Shown here piece by piece: positions 8,843 through 17,158 of a DNA stretch of 64,000 nt; position 1 is the first letter of the stretch, and every line of letters starts with the position of its first letter. This DNA is from Streptomyces phaeofaciens. Lineage in GTDB: Bacteria; Actinomycetota; Actinomycetes; Streptomycetales; Streptomycetaceae. The notes under the pieces were generated by a model. It did no database searches. It was given only the letters and a program-made list of their open reading frames with translations, and was not told where the DNA came from. The stretch spans positions 124,001 to 188,000 of the forward strand of contig NZ_BMSA01000004.1 of assembly GCF_014648915.1 (NCBI RefSeq). The letters run 5' to 3'. The position numbers were made by a program, and so were the translations under genes.

Positions 8843-10062
8843 GATCGGTTGCCTCCCAGGGCAGGGGTCGGTGTGAACCGCACGGGCAGTTCGGTCAGCC
8901 CGCGCAGCCAAGGTGAGGGACGGCGGGCCAGGGATTCGGCCGGGACGTCGAGGTCGATGTCGGGCAGCCGGTCCAGGACGACCTCGATGCCGGTCCGGGC
9001 GATCACCTCGGCGATCTCCTGCGCCGGGAACGGGCAGCGGTGCTCGCCGTGACCGAAGGAGAAGTGGGCGTTGTTGCCGCCGGTGAGGTCCGCGCCGACG
9101 GGACGGACCTGAGGGTCGGAGTTGGCCGCCTGGAGGCCGAGGAGAAGCAGGTCGCCGGCCCGGATGTGGTGTCCGCCGAGGTGGGTGTCGCGCGACGCCC
9201 AGCGCCCGGCGACGTTCTGGGTGGGGGTGTCCTCCCAGAGCACCTCGTTCATCGCCTCGGCGACACTGTTGCGGCCTCCGAAGAGGGAGGCGGCGAACCG
9301 GCCGTCGGTGAGCATCAGGCGCAGCGAGTTGCCGATCCAGTCGGCGGTGGGCTGGTGTCCGGCCGCCATCATCACCATGAGGTCCTGGGCGATCTCCTCG
9401 TCGGTGAAGCCACTGGGGTCGGCCAGCATGCGGGAGACCACGTCGTCGGCCGGTGCGGCCCGGCGGGCGGCGAGCAACTCCCCCATGGAGAGGGCCAGAT
9501 GGCTCTGCCCGGCGAGGGCGCGCTCCCGGCCGTCGATCATGTCGTTCAGCGCGGTGACCAGGCCCGGCCCGTCCTCGTCGGAGAAGCCGTACAGCCGGGC
9601 CAGCACGCGGACGGGCAGCAGCATGGCGTACTGGCCGATGAGGTCGGCGGTGCCCGTGGCGCTGACCGTGTCGATCAGTTCGTCGGCGAACCGCTCGGCG
9701 TGGCGGCGCAGTTGGCCCGGGTCGCTCGCCTCCAGCGCATTGCTGATCATGGCGGCCCGCTCGCGGTGCCGCTCACCGACGGTGTAGAGGATCGACGGCT
9801 GTTTGCGGCCGATCATGGGCAGCAGGGGCCAGTCGCCGGGGATCATGTCCCACTGGTTCCACAGGTCCGAGTCGCGGCTGAAGAGGACGGGGTCGCCGGT
9901 GACCTGGTGCAGTTCGCGGTAGCCGAGGACGAGCCAGGCCGGGACGTCGCCGTCCAGCAGGACGGGGGTGACCGCACCGTGCTCGGCGCGCATCTCCCGG
10001 TACAGGCGGGCGGGTTCGGTCTGGAAGCGGGGGCCGCTGAGCGCAACGGCGTCGGTGCTCAC
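8839..10062 (-). CDS. Cytochrome P450, CYP157-like, lacking the ExxR arginine
   Basis: The 407-aa protein has the haem Cys343 in FGHGEHRCPFP. At the K-helix, where other P450s have ExxR, it reads NEVLWEDTP: Glu273 is followed by Trp276 instead of Arg. The I-helix reads AAGHQPT instead of AGxET/S. CYP157 members are the known exceptions to the ExxR rule, so this supports the family call and argues against a mutation. The start is GTG 10062, overlapping the GTPase stop as GTGA; the open frame extends upstream but would run inside the GTPase gene. Its role in the conservon is not established; it may act with the CYP154 gene that follows. Confidence 0.88.
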   Translation of the reverse strand: MSTDAVALSGPRFQTEPARLYREMRAEHGAVTPVLLDGDVPAWLVLGYRELHQVTGDPVLFSRDSDLWNQWDMIPGDWPLLPMIGRKQPSILYTVGERHRERAAMISNALEASDPGQLRRHAERFADELIDTVSATGTADLIGQYAMLLPVRVLARLYGFSDEDGPGLVTALNDMIDGRERALAGQSHLALSMGELLAARRAAPADDVVSRMLADPSGFTDEEIAQDLMVMMAAGHQPTADWIGNSLRLMLTDGRFAASLFGGRNSVAEAMNEVLWEDTPTQNVAGRWASRDTHLGGHHIRAGDLLLLGLQAANSDPQVRPVGADLTGGNNAHFSFGHGEHRCPFPAQEIAEVIARTGIEVVLDRLPDIDLDVPAESLARRPSPWLRGLTELPVRFTPTPALGGNRS

Positions 10063-10685
10063 ACGAACTCCCGTGGTGACGCGACGGCCGGGGCGGTCTG
10101 CCCGGCGTACCGGTTCTTGATGTGCTGGACGAGGGTGATGAGGACCTGCTTGCTGGACTCCCGGGAGCGGGCGTCGCAGTCGAGCAGGGGCACCTGCGGA
10201 TCGAGGTCGAGGGCCTCGCGGACGTCCCTGTGCGCGTGGCGGGCGCCGCCGAAGTCGTTGCAGGCCACGATGAAGGGCGTGCCGTGGCGTTCCAGCCGGT
10301 CGATGGCGTACCAGGAGTCGTCGATGCGGCGGGTGTCGACCAGGACGACCGCGCCCAGGGTGCCGGAGAACAGCCGGTCCCACAGGAACCAGAAGCGTTC
10401 CTGGCCGGGCGCGCCGAAGAGGTAGAGCACGTTGCGCGCGTCCAGGGTGATCCGGCCGAAGTCGAAGGCCACGGTGGTCGCGGTCTTCCCCCGGATCTCG
10501 CTGATGTCGTCGACGGTCTCGCCGGCCCGCGTCATCGTCTCCTCGGTGTTGAGCGGCCGGATCTCGCTCACCGATCGGACCATGGTCGTCTTTCCGACGC
10601 CGAACCCGCCCACGACGACGATCTTGAGACCGTTGTCGGCGGTGGCACCCAGGGGGGTGCGTACGTCAGAGATTGCGGAGTCCAA
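10059..10685 (-). CDS. cvnD: Conservon GTP-binding protein (CvnD)
   Basis: The 208-aa small GTPase is related to the MglA/Ras-like group found in every conservon. The P-loop GGFGVGKTT spans residues 26-34. APGQERFWFLWDRL corresponds to the G3/switch II region, and a short CNDF stands where the G4 NKxD motif would be. It is expected to associate with the roadblock and DUF742 proteins at the membrane, under the CvnA kinase-like protein, in a G-protein-coupled-like complex. The start appears to be TTG 10685, 20 bases inside the end of cvnC, with GGAG upstream; no other start keeps the residues before the P-loop. The stop overlaps the CYP157 start. Confidence 0.9.
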   Translation of the reverse strand: MDSAISDVRTPLGATADNGLKIVVVGGFGVGKTTMVRSVSEIRPLNTEETMTRAGETVDDISEIRGKTATTVAFDFGRITLDARNVLYLFGAPGQERFWFLWDRLFSGTLGAVVLVDTRRIDDSWYAIDRLERHGTPFIVACNDFGGARHAHRDVREALDLDPQVPLLDCDARSRESSKQVLITLVQHIKNRYAGQTAPAVASPREFV

Positions 10686-11013
10686 CGAGCACCTGCTCCA
10701 GGATGTCGGGGTCGGGGAGTACGGAGTTGCGCGGGTGACGGGCGCTGACCCGGCCGGTGGCGAGCAGGTCGGACAGCAGGATCTTGGTGATGCTCACGGG
10801 GAGTCCCAGTTCGGCGGCGACCTCCACCACGGCGGTGGGGGCCTGCGCCAGCCTGAGGATCGCCGCGTGCTCCGACTGCATGCCGGGGGTGGCGTCGCTC
10901 TCGGCCACCACCAGCGTCACCAGGTCGAAGGGGCTGTCGGGCCCGGACCGGCTGCGGCCCCCGGTGAGGGTGTAGAGCCGGTCGGGGGCGTCGTCCCTGC
11001 CGGGGCGCCTCAT
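10666..11013 (-). CDS. cvnC: Conservon DUF742 protein (CvnC)
   Basis: The 115-aa protein begins MRRPGRDDAPDRLYTLTGG and carries the DUF742 core, including the winged-helix-like stretch HAAILRLAQAPTAVVEVAAELGLP. Proteins of this family sit between the roadblock protein and the GTPase in conservons and bind one or both. The ATG at 11013 overlaps the cvnB stop as ATGA, which fixes the start although the open frame runs much further upstream through cvnA. Its 3' end overlaps the TTG start of cvnD by 20 bases. Function beyond complex assembly is unknown. Confidence 0.88.
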   Translation of the reverse strand: MRRPGRDDAPDRLYTLTGGRSRSGPDSPFDLVTLVVAESDATPGMQSEHAAILRLAQAPTAVVEVAAELGLPVSITKILLSDLLATGRVSARHPRNSVLPDPDILEQVLVGLRNL

Positions 11014-11417
11014 GCCGAGCGGGGCTGGGCCGTCAGATGCTCGCCCAGTTGTTCCACCAGCTCGCTCATGTTGTGCCCGACGAGTCCGGGTTCGGCCTCC
11101 TCGGTGGTGACGACGGCCAGGTGGGCGCCTTCGCCGGCCTCCACGATGAACAGTGTTCCGCCGTAGAACTCGGTCATGGAGGAGCGCACGCCTCCGCTGC
11201 CGTCGCCGAACTCGACGGAGGCGCCGTGCGACAGCGACTGGATGCCGGCGGCGATGGCGGCGAGCTGGTCGGCCTGGTCGACCGTCAGTTCCGGGGTGCG
11301 GCACAGCTTCAGCCCGTCGCGGGAGAGCACGAGGGCGTGGCGTGCGCCGGGGGTGCGCTCCAGGAGCCCTTCGATGAGCCAGGTGAGCTTCTCGTCGGCG
11401 GTGGTCGTGCCGGTCAT
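11010..11417 (-). CDS. cvnB: Roadblock/LC7-domain protein (CvnB)
   Basis: The 135-aa single-domain roadblock/LC7 protein has the typical pattern LTWLIEGLLERTPGARHALVLSRDGL and the closing EYY-like strand FYGGTLFIVEAGEGAHLAVV. In conservons this subunit acts as a partner of the CvnD GTPase. It starts at ATG 11417, overlapping the cvnA stop by four bases, and ends overlapping cvnC by four bases, so the four Cvn proteins are made in a coupled, probably stoichiometric way. Confidence 0.9.
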   Translation of the reverse strand: MTGTTTADEKLTWLIEGLLERTPGARHALVLSRDGLKLCRTPELTVDQADQLAAIAAGIQSLSHGASVEFGDGSGGVRSSMTEFYGGTLFIVEAGEGAHLAVVTTEEAEPGLVGHNMSELVEQLGEHLTAQPRSA

Positions 11418-13018
11418 GAGGTGGTGTCGCCTTCCGGGTGCGAGGGGGTGGGACCGTCGTCGGCCGCCGCGCTGTGCGGGGACGACGTCGTGTGCGGGGA
11501 CGACGTCGTGTGCGGGTCGTCGGGGTCGGGCGGGATCGGGTGCCCGCCGGTGCGCTCTCCCGCGCCGGCCGCGCGTACCGCCTGGCGGAAGGCGCCGAAG
11601 CGGGTGGCACGGGTGCGGATGTCCTCGGGCGTGTCCGGGCGGTGCCGGGCCTCCTCGACGGCGGCCCGTGCGTTCTCGGCGGCGGCCAGGGTGCGGCCCC
11701 GGCGGCGCTTGGGCAGCCCGGTGTCGGCGGGCGGGGCGGCGCCGTCCGTCTCCTGGTGGGTCCGGGCTTCGTCCGGGTCCTGGTGGGGTTCGGCCGGGAC
11801 GGGCTCGGTGAGGTTCCGCCGTGCGGCGGCCCGCGTGGGGACGGCGGGCGGCTGCGGGTCCGCCGCGGGGTGCGCCGGGGAGGCCGCCGCGGAGAGGATG
11901 TCCTGGGGGACGAGCATGAGCACACCGGTGCCGCCCCGGGCGGAGGGCCGGAAGGACACCTTCATGCCGTGCTTGCGCGAGAGCCGTCCGACCACGGCGA
12001 GACCGAGCCGGGTCCCGGTGAGTCCCCCGAGTTCGGTCGCGTCGCCGGCCACGGCCCGCTCGGCGCGGCGCAGCTGCACCTCGCCCATGACGAGTCCGCT
12101 GTCCTCCACGGAGACGATGACGCCGGCGGGCACTTCCTCGACGTAGACGTGGACTTCGGCGTTGGGGGGCGAGAAGTTGGCGGCGTTGTCGAGCAGTTCG
12201 GCCAGCGCGTGCATCACGCCCTCGGCCGCGTGCCCGGCCACGGCGCTGTCGCTCACGGAGTGCAGACGGATGCGCTGGTAGCCGCTGATCCGGCCCATGG
12301 CACCGCGCAGGATGGACTCCATGGAGATGGGGCGCGCCCAGCGGCGTCCCGAACGTGCCCCGGTGAGTACGGCGACGGAGTCGGCGAGGCGGCCGGCCTG
12401 TGCCGTGCGGTGGTCGAGATGCAGCAGGTCGGCCAGGACGTCTTCGTCGCTGTGCCGTTCCTCCATGTCACGCAGGTCCGCGAGGGTGCCGGTGGCCAGC
12501 GCCTGCATACGGGCCGCGGCATTGGCGGTCGCGGAGACCGCGGCGTCCCGTTCGCCGACGGCGCGGGCGAGCTTCTCGGCGAGGCCGCGCGCCTCGGCCG
12601 TGAGCCGGGCCCGCTCGGCCTCGGCCTCCTGGGCGCGCCGGGCCGCCTTCCTGGTGAACTCCTCGGCGAGCCGGGCTCGTTCGTCCGCGGCGGCGTCGGT
12701 GTGCCGCTGGTGTTCGTGGCGCGCCCGCTCGGCCTGGAGGTCACGCTCCTGGACCGCCCGTTCGGCGTCGGCGACCGCCGTGCGCAGTGCGGCCCGAACC
12801 TCCCGCCCGGTGCGTCGCGCGTGCACGGCGACGGTGACGGCCACGACCAGCAGGACCGCGCCGGCGGCGCCGCCCCAGCCCACGACGCCCTGTGCCGACG
12901 CGGGTACGGACGTGACGGCCCGTCCGACGGCGAGCGCGGACAGGGCGGCGGTCAGCAGGGGCAGCGGAAGCAGCGAACGGATGGTGGATCGGTCGCCGGA
13001 AGCGGCGGGCGCGGTCAT
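11414..13018 (-). CDS. cvnA: Conservon sensor histidine kinase-like protein (CvnA)
   Basis: The 534-aa membrane protein has two N-terminal hydrophobic segments (about residues 12-35 and 45-65) and a long charged coiled coil rich in Ala, Arg and Glu (about 70-165). Next come a dimerisation region with the candidate phospho-acceptor in LLHLDHRTAQ, an ATPase domain with N-box ELLDNAANFSPP, and a degenerate G-box region. A disordered Pro/Ala/Arg-rich tail follows. It is the presumed sensory head of the conservon. ATG 13018 follows GAGGA; the in-frame GTG one codon earlier is an alternative, and a further upstream start would add only RRGRPRTR-like residues. It is divergent from the GntR gene, with 287 bp between them. 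The ligand is unknown. Confidence 0.9.
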   Translation of the reverse strand: MTAPAASGDRSTIRSLLPLPLLTAALSALAVGRAVTSVPASAQGVVGWGGAAGAVLLVVAVTVAVHARRTGREVRAALRTAVADAERAVQERDLQAERARHEHQRHTDAAADERARLAEEFTRKAARRAQEAEAERARLTAEARGLAEKLARAVGERDAAVSATANAAARMQALATGTLADLRDMEERHSDEDVLADLLHLDHRTAQAGRLADSVAVLTGARSGRRWARPISMESILRGAMGRISGYQRIRLHSVSDSAVAGHAAEGVMHALAELLDNAANFSPPNAEVHVYVEEVPAGVIVSVEDSGLVMGEVQLRRAERAVAGDATELGGLTGTRLGLAVVGRLSRKHGMKVSFRPSARGGTGVLMLVPQDILSAAASPAHPAADPQPPAVPTRAAARRNLTEPVPAEPHQDPDEARTHQETDGAAPPADTGLPKRRRGRTLAAAENARAAVEEARHRPDTPEDIRTRATRFGAFRQAVRAAGAGERTGGHPIPPDPDDPHTTSSPHTTSSPHSAAADDGPTPSHPEGDTTS

Positions 13019-13097
13019 CACTCGGGTCCTCGGGCGGCCGCGGCGAAACACGACCTTTTTGTGTCGTCCTAGGGGCAGATATTGCGCAGAAGTCCGT

Positions 13098-13274
13098 AGC
13101 TGGTGATCAACTGGCCGTCACTATACGAGAGTTCTCGATCGATCCCACAGACTTGACCGAACCCTGCCACCCACCTGTCCGCCCGCCGGGTCCGTTCGAG
13201 CACGGAGCGTAGCGCTACTCCAGTAGCTCTCCCGGGGCCCAGTAGCTTGCGAACTCCGTCCCAGATCACCAGCT
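13098..13274. promoter_or_regulatory. Divergent promoter region with repeated sites (cvnA / GntR)
   Basis: This stretch between cvnA and the GntR gene holds several repeats. AGCTGGTGATC (13098-13108) recurs as its exact complement GATCACCAGCT (13264-13274). CCAGTAGCT is directly repeated at 13220 and 13239, 19 bp apart. GTAGCGCTAC (13209-13218) is a perfect palindrome. They are candidate operators for the GntR protein, but by sequence alone this is only suggestive. Confidence 0.4.
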
Positions 13275-13305
13275 GCCGCGCGGCAGAGCACCCGGAGAGT
13301 CACCG

Positions 13306-14061
13306 ATGCCCCGAGAGGCGCCCTACCTCGCAGTGGCCGACACGCTGCGCGCCCGCGTTCTCGCGGGAGAGTGGGAGATCGGGGAGCGCCTGCCGTCCCG
13401 CGCCCGGCTCGCCCAGGAGTACGGGGTCGGGCGCAATGTGATGCAGAGGGCCGTGGACCGTTTGATCGTCGAGGGCCTCCTCGAAGGGCGCGCCGGCTCG
13501 GGCACCTACGTCCGCGTGCCGCGTGAGCGCCTGCGGATGATCCGTTCCCGGCACCGCGGACACCGGGGCTCCCCCACGCTCGCGGGCCTGCGGGAGCGCG
13601 GCAGGGCGGGCTCCTGGGACGCGCACAGCCAGGTGCGTGTGCCCGCCCCCGAGGCGATCGCCGAGCGGCTCGCCATCCGCCCCGGGGACCTCTGCGTCGC
13701 CACGCACTACGAGTTCCTCGCCGACGGGCAGCCCGTCCAGCTCTCCGCGTCGTGGGAGCCGATGGCCATCACGGGCGGAACGCCGGTCGTCCTGCCCGAG
13801 AAGGGCCTCCTCGCGGGCAAGGGAGTGGTCGAGCGGATGCGGTCCATCGGCGTGGCCGTCGAGACCGTGGTCGAGCTGCCGCGTCCGGCACGTGCCACCC
13901 AGGCGCAGGCGAAGCTCCTCGGGATCGGCCTCGGGGACCTCGTCCTGCGGATCGAGCGGATCATCTACGACACCGCGGGACGTCCCGTGGAGACCGCCGA
14001 CATCGTCGTTCCGGACGTACGGCGGGAAGTGGTCTACGAGTTCGGAGTCGACCGTCCGTAG
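13306..14061 (+). CDS. GntR-family (HutC subfamily) transcriptional regulator
   Basis: The 251-aa protein has an N-terminal winged helix (residues 1-70: YLAVADTLRARVLAGEWEIGERLPS, then LAQEYGVGRNVMQRAVDRL) and a C-terminal UTRA effector domain (about 95-245) of HutC type, which normally binds a small metabolite. It starts at ATG 13306, just after the acceptable ribosome site GGAGAG. The MFS transporter begins 49 bp after its stop on the same strand, so it likely controls that exporter. Its relation to the divergent conservon is unclear; the repeats in the shared upstream region could serve either gene. Confidence 0.88.
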   Translation: MPREAPYLAVADTLRARVLAGEWEIGERLPSRARLAQEYGVGRNVMQRAVDRLIVEGLLEGRAGSGTYVRVPRERLRMIRSRHRGHRGSPTLAGLRERGRAGSWDAHSQVRVPAPEAIAERLAIRPGDLCVATHYEFLADGQPVQLSASWEPMAITGGTPVVLPEKGLLAGKGVVERMRSIGVAVETVVELPRPARATQAQAKLLGIGLGDLVLRIERIIYDTAGRPVETADIVVPDVRREVVYEFGVDRP

Positions 14062-14110
14062 CCGTCGCAGCCGGCGGAGCGGAATCCAGAACCCACAACA
14101 GGCGGATCGC

Positions 14111-15370
14111 ATGCCCTCACCCTCCAGGCCCGGACTCCTGCGCGAACCGGACTTCGCGCGCCTGTTCGCCGCCACCGCGCTCGGCCAGCTGGGCGACCGC
14201 GTCGTCTTCCTGGCACTGCCCCTGGTCGCCATCGTCGCGTTGCACGCCGACGAGTTCCAGGTCGGACTGCTGACCGCGACGACGACGGCGGGCTCCCTCC
14301 TGGTCGGACTGCCGGCGGGCGCGTGGGTGGACCGGCTGCGGAAGCGGTCGGTACTGATCGGCACCGATCTCGCCAGGGCGCTGGTCCTGCTGACGATACC
14401 GATGGCGTCGTGGGCGGGCCTGCTCACCATGCGCCGGCTCTACGCCGTCGCCCTGGTCCACGGGGTGCTGACCGTCTTCTTCGATGTGGCGTACGCCGGC
14501 TGTCTGCCGCACCTGGTGGGACGCGACCGTCTCCTCGAAGGGAACGCCGCCCTCTCGGCCGTCCGGGCCGCGACCGGTATCGGCGGGCCGGCGGTGGCGG
14601 GAACGCTGGTCGGCTGGGCCGGAGCCCCCGCGACACTGTTGGCGGGCTCGTTCGGGATGGCCGTGTCGGGTCTGCTCGCGTCCGGTATCCGCACCCGCGA
14701 ACCTCGTCCCGAGCCGAGCGAACGCCGGCGCCTGGGGCGCGAGATCAAGGAGGGCCTGACGTTCGTTCTCCGGCGGCCCGCCCTGCGCGCGATCATCCTG
14801 AGCGACGCGCTGTTCAACCTCTTCCTGGTCATGTACCAGACCATGCTGCTGGTCTTCCTGGAACGCGGGATCGGCCTCGGATCGTTCGGCATCGGCCTGG
14901 TCCTGTCGGGAATGGGCTGTGGCGCCCTGCTGGGCGCGTTGTGCGCGACCAGGGTCTCGACCTGGATCGGCCACGGCCGGATCATCTGGCTCGCGCCCCT
15001 GCTCACGTGTCCGCCGACCGCGCTCATGCCGTTGTCGCGACCGGGCTGGAGCGTGTACGTGGCCGCGGCCGGACTCGCGGCCCTCTCGCTGGGCGGAGTC
15101 GTCCGCGTGGTGGCCCAGTCGAGCTTCCAGCAGGCCCTCGCACCGGACCGGCTCCTGGGCCGGACGACCGCGACCGCCCGGTTCGTGTCCTGGGGCGGTA
15201 TCCCCCTGGGCGGACTGCTCGGCGGGGCCTGCGGCTCCGCGTTCGGTGCGACCACCACCCTGTGGATCGGTGCGGCCGGGATGACGCTGAGCGTCGTCCC
15301 GAACGCCCTGTCCCCGCTCCGGTCCGTGCGCGGGTTCCCCACCGCGCACGACCCCGAGTTCGCGCGCTGA
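14111..15370 (+). CDS. MFS transporter (drug/metabolite exporter-like)
   Basis: The 419-aa protein has about 12 hydrophobic segments. The major-facilitator motif A appears as GLPAGAWVDRLRKRSV between helices 2 and 3, and a polar central loop (residues ~195-215) separates the two halves. It resembles the small MFS_3/enterobactin-exporter-like group. ATG 14111 is preceded only by a weak AGGCGGA. An open frame continues upstream through the regulator gene but is not coding. It is probably co-transcribed with and controlled by the GntR regulator upstream. The substrate cannot be told. Confidence 0.85.
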   Translation: MPSPSRPGLLREPDFARLFAATALGQLGDRVVFLALPLVAIVALHADEFQVGLLTATTTAGSLLVGLPAGAWVDRLRKRSVLIGTDLARALVLLTIPMASWAGLLTMRRLYAVALVHGVLTVFFDVAYAGCLPHLVGRDRLLEGNAALSAVRAATGIGGPAVAGTLVGWAGAPATLLAGSFGMAVSGLLASGIRTREPRPEPSERRRLGREIKEGLTFVLRRPALRAIILSDALFNLFLVMYQTMLLVFLERGIGLGSFGIGLVLSGMGCGALLGALCATRVSTWIGHGRIIWLAPLLTCPPTALMPLSRPGWSVYVAAAGLAALSLGGVVRVVAQSSFQQALAPDRLLGRTTATARFVSWGGIPLGGLLGGACGSAFGATTTLWIGAAGMTLSVVPNALSPLRSVRGFPTAHDPEFAR

Positions 15371-15480
15371 GACCGCACAGCGCCCTCTTCTGCGACGGCC
15401 ACGGCCCACCCGGGACCCGGCCGGCGGCAACACCGTGGGCGGTCCGGCCGCCGTCGCACCGGATCCGGCCCGCGGCGCGG

Positions 15481-17085
15481 TCAACCGTCCACGAGCACCC
15501 CGGGGTTGAGAACCCCGCAGGGGTCCAGGGCGTGCTTCGCGGCACGCAGGGCCCGGGCGAAGGGTTCCGGGCGCTGGAGGTCGTACTGGGGGCGGTGGTC
15601 GCGGCCGACGGCGTGGTGATGGGTGATGGTGGCGCGGTGGCGGTGCAGGACATCACCGGCGACGGCCTTGAGGTCGTCCCAGACCGCCACCTCATCGCCG
15701 GGGCGCCCGCCGGCGATCACGGTGAAGTAGGGTGCCGCGCCGTCGGGATAGACGTGGGTCAGACGGCAGTTGACGAGCGCGGGACGGCCGGTGGCCCGGT
15801 GCGCGGCGGCGCCGACCTCCGTGCGGACGGCGTCGATCAGGGCGGGCAGCCGGTCCCAGGTGGTGGCCGTCTCGAAGGTCTCGGCGACGGCTCCCATCCG
15901 GACGAGGCCGTCACGCAGATAGGGCATGCGCAGAAAGGCGGAGCGCCATGCGCCGACGGCCGAGTCGGCGGGTGCGGACGGGTCGGCGGGGCCGCTCGTG
16001 GTCCGGCCGCCGTGTGCGCGGGCCAGCTCGACCGCTTGGGCGAGGCGGTCGTCCACGGGCGCCGTCGAGGACTCGAAACCGAGGACGAGGACGGCACGGC
16101 CGTCCGTGGCGGCGCCGGAGAGGGCGGCCTCGCCGGAGTCCAGCAGACGGCAGTTGGCGGGCGCGAGGTCGGACTGGGCGAGGGCACGCACCGCGGGCAG
16201 CGCGGCGTGGAAGTCGGTGAAGGACACCGAGGCGGAGGCCTTGTGGTCCGGACGGTCCTGAAGGCGCATCCACGCCTCGGTGATGACACCCAGGGCGCCC
16301 TCCGAGCCGAGGAAGAGGCGGTCGGGCGAGGGGCCCGCACCGGAGGCGGGAAGCCGCCAGGAGGTGGTGGTGCCGGCGGGCGTGACCACGCCGAGGGACT
16401 GGGTGAAGTCGTCGATGTGGGTGCGCGTGGTGGCGTAGTGCCCACCCGCCCGGGTGGCCAGCCAGCCACCGAGGGTGGAGAACTCGAAGCTCTGCGGAAA
16501 GTGCCGCAGCGTCAGCCCGTGCGGGCGGAGCCGGTCTTCCAGCGCGGGGCCGAGGATGCCCGCCCGGATACGGGCGGCGCGGCCGACGGTGTCGATCTCC
16601 AGAACCTGGTCCATGGCGCTCAGGTCCAGGGACAGCACGGCGCGATGGGCCTCGCCCCGGTACTCCACCCCGCCGACGACCGAGGAGCCGCCGCCGTAGG
16701 GGATGACGGCGACCTGTCGCTCGCCGGCCCATTCGAGCAGGTCGGCCACATCCTGGTCGGTCACCGGGTGGGCGACCAGGTCGGGAATCCGGCCCGGCCG
16801 GCCGCGCAGGGCGCGCGCGACGTCGCGGAACGCCTTGCCCATGGCGTGAGCGGCCCGGGGTGCGGGGTCGTACGTCACCAAGTGCCCGAGGCTGGACGGC
16901 GCTTCGACGGCGGGGCCGCCGATGCGCAGGTCGGCCACCCGCGGCACGGGCAGCGGACGGGCCAGGGTTCCGGGAACCAGGGCGCCGAGCGCCACGCATT
17001 CGGCGTCGTCGGGGTGGGCGTCGGCCCATCCCCACCCCCACCAGGAGCGGGTGCGGAGCGTTCGCGGCAGGGTCTGGTCGGGCAT
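15481..17085 (-). CDS. FAD-linked oxidase (alkyl-DHAP-synthase-like)
   Basis: The 534-aa flavoenzyme is of the VAO/PCMH type. It opens with RSWWGWGWAD, typical of actinobacterial proteins annotated as alkyldihydroxyacetonephosphate synthase-like. It has the FAD phosphate loop VIPYGGGSSVVGGV (~residue 125), the FEFSTLGGWLATRAGGHYAT segment and GSEGALGVIT. The end DPCGVLNPGVL is typical of the FAD-oxidase C domain. True alkyl-DHAP synthase activity is unlikely in a streptomycete; oxidation of a hydroxy-acid or alcohol is a safer reading. ATG 17085 is chosen for its AAGGAG ribosome site. The gene is divergent from a TetR gene with a double palindrome between them, so it is probably that regulator's main target. 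Confidence 0.85.
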   Translation of the reverse strand: MPDQTLPRTLRTRSWWGWGWADAHPDDAECVALGALVPGTLARPLPVPRVADLRIGGPAVEAPSSLGHLVTYDPAPRAAHAMGKAFRDVARALRGRPGRIPDLVAHPVTDQDVADLLEWAGERQVAVIPYGGGSSVVGGVEYRGEAHRAVLSLDLSAMDQVLEIDTVGRAARIRAGILGPALEDRLRPHGLTLRHFPQSFEFSTLGGWLATRAGGHYATTRTHIDDFTQSLGVVTPAGTTTSWRLPASGAGPSPDRLFLGSEGALGVITEAWMRLQDRPDHKASASVSFTDFHAALPAVRALAQSDLAPANCRLLDSGEAALSGAATDGRAVLVLGFESSTAPVDDRLAQAVELARAHGGRTTSGPADPSAPADSAVGAWRSAFLRMPYLRDGLVRMGAVAETFETATTWDRLPALIDAVRTEVGAAAHRATGRPALVNCRLTHVYPDGAAPYFTVIAGGRPGDEVAVWDDLKAVAGDVLHRHRATITHHHAVGRDHRPQYDLQRPEPFARALRAAKHALDPCGVLNPGVLVDG

Positions 17086-17116
17086 GGGAGGACTCCTTGA
17101 CTCCGTCGTCGCACAC

Positions 17117-17153
17117 GAATTTACCAATCGGTAAATTACCCTATGGTAAATTC
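17117..17153. promoter_or_regulatory. Double TetR operator between FAD oxidase and TetR gene
   Basis: Two tandem palindromes of the form TTACC-N4-GGTAA lie at 17121-17134 and 17136-17149, with centres 15 bp apart. The whole block is framed by GAATTTACC (17117) and GGTAAATTC (17145). The second site ends about 10 bp before the TetR ATG. The spacing suits two dimers on the same face or a cooperative pair. Confidence 0.8.
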
Positions 17154-17158
17154 GAGGG

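Noticed and set aside
15371..15480. Terminator between MFS and FAD-oxidase genes
   Set aside because: Several imperfect GC-rich complementary stretches exist, but no single convincing hairpin.
14323..17100. Plus-strand open frame spanning the MFS and FAD-oxidase genes
   Set aside because: It is out of frame with the MFS gene and antisense to the oxidase. The product has no recognisable domain.
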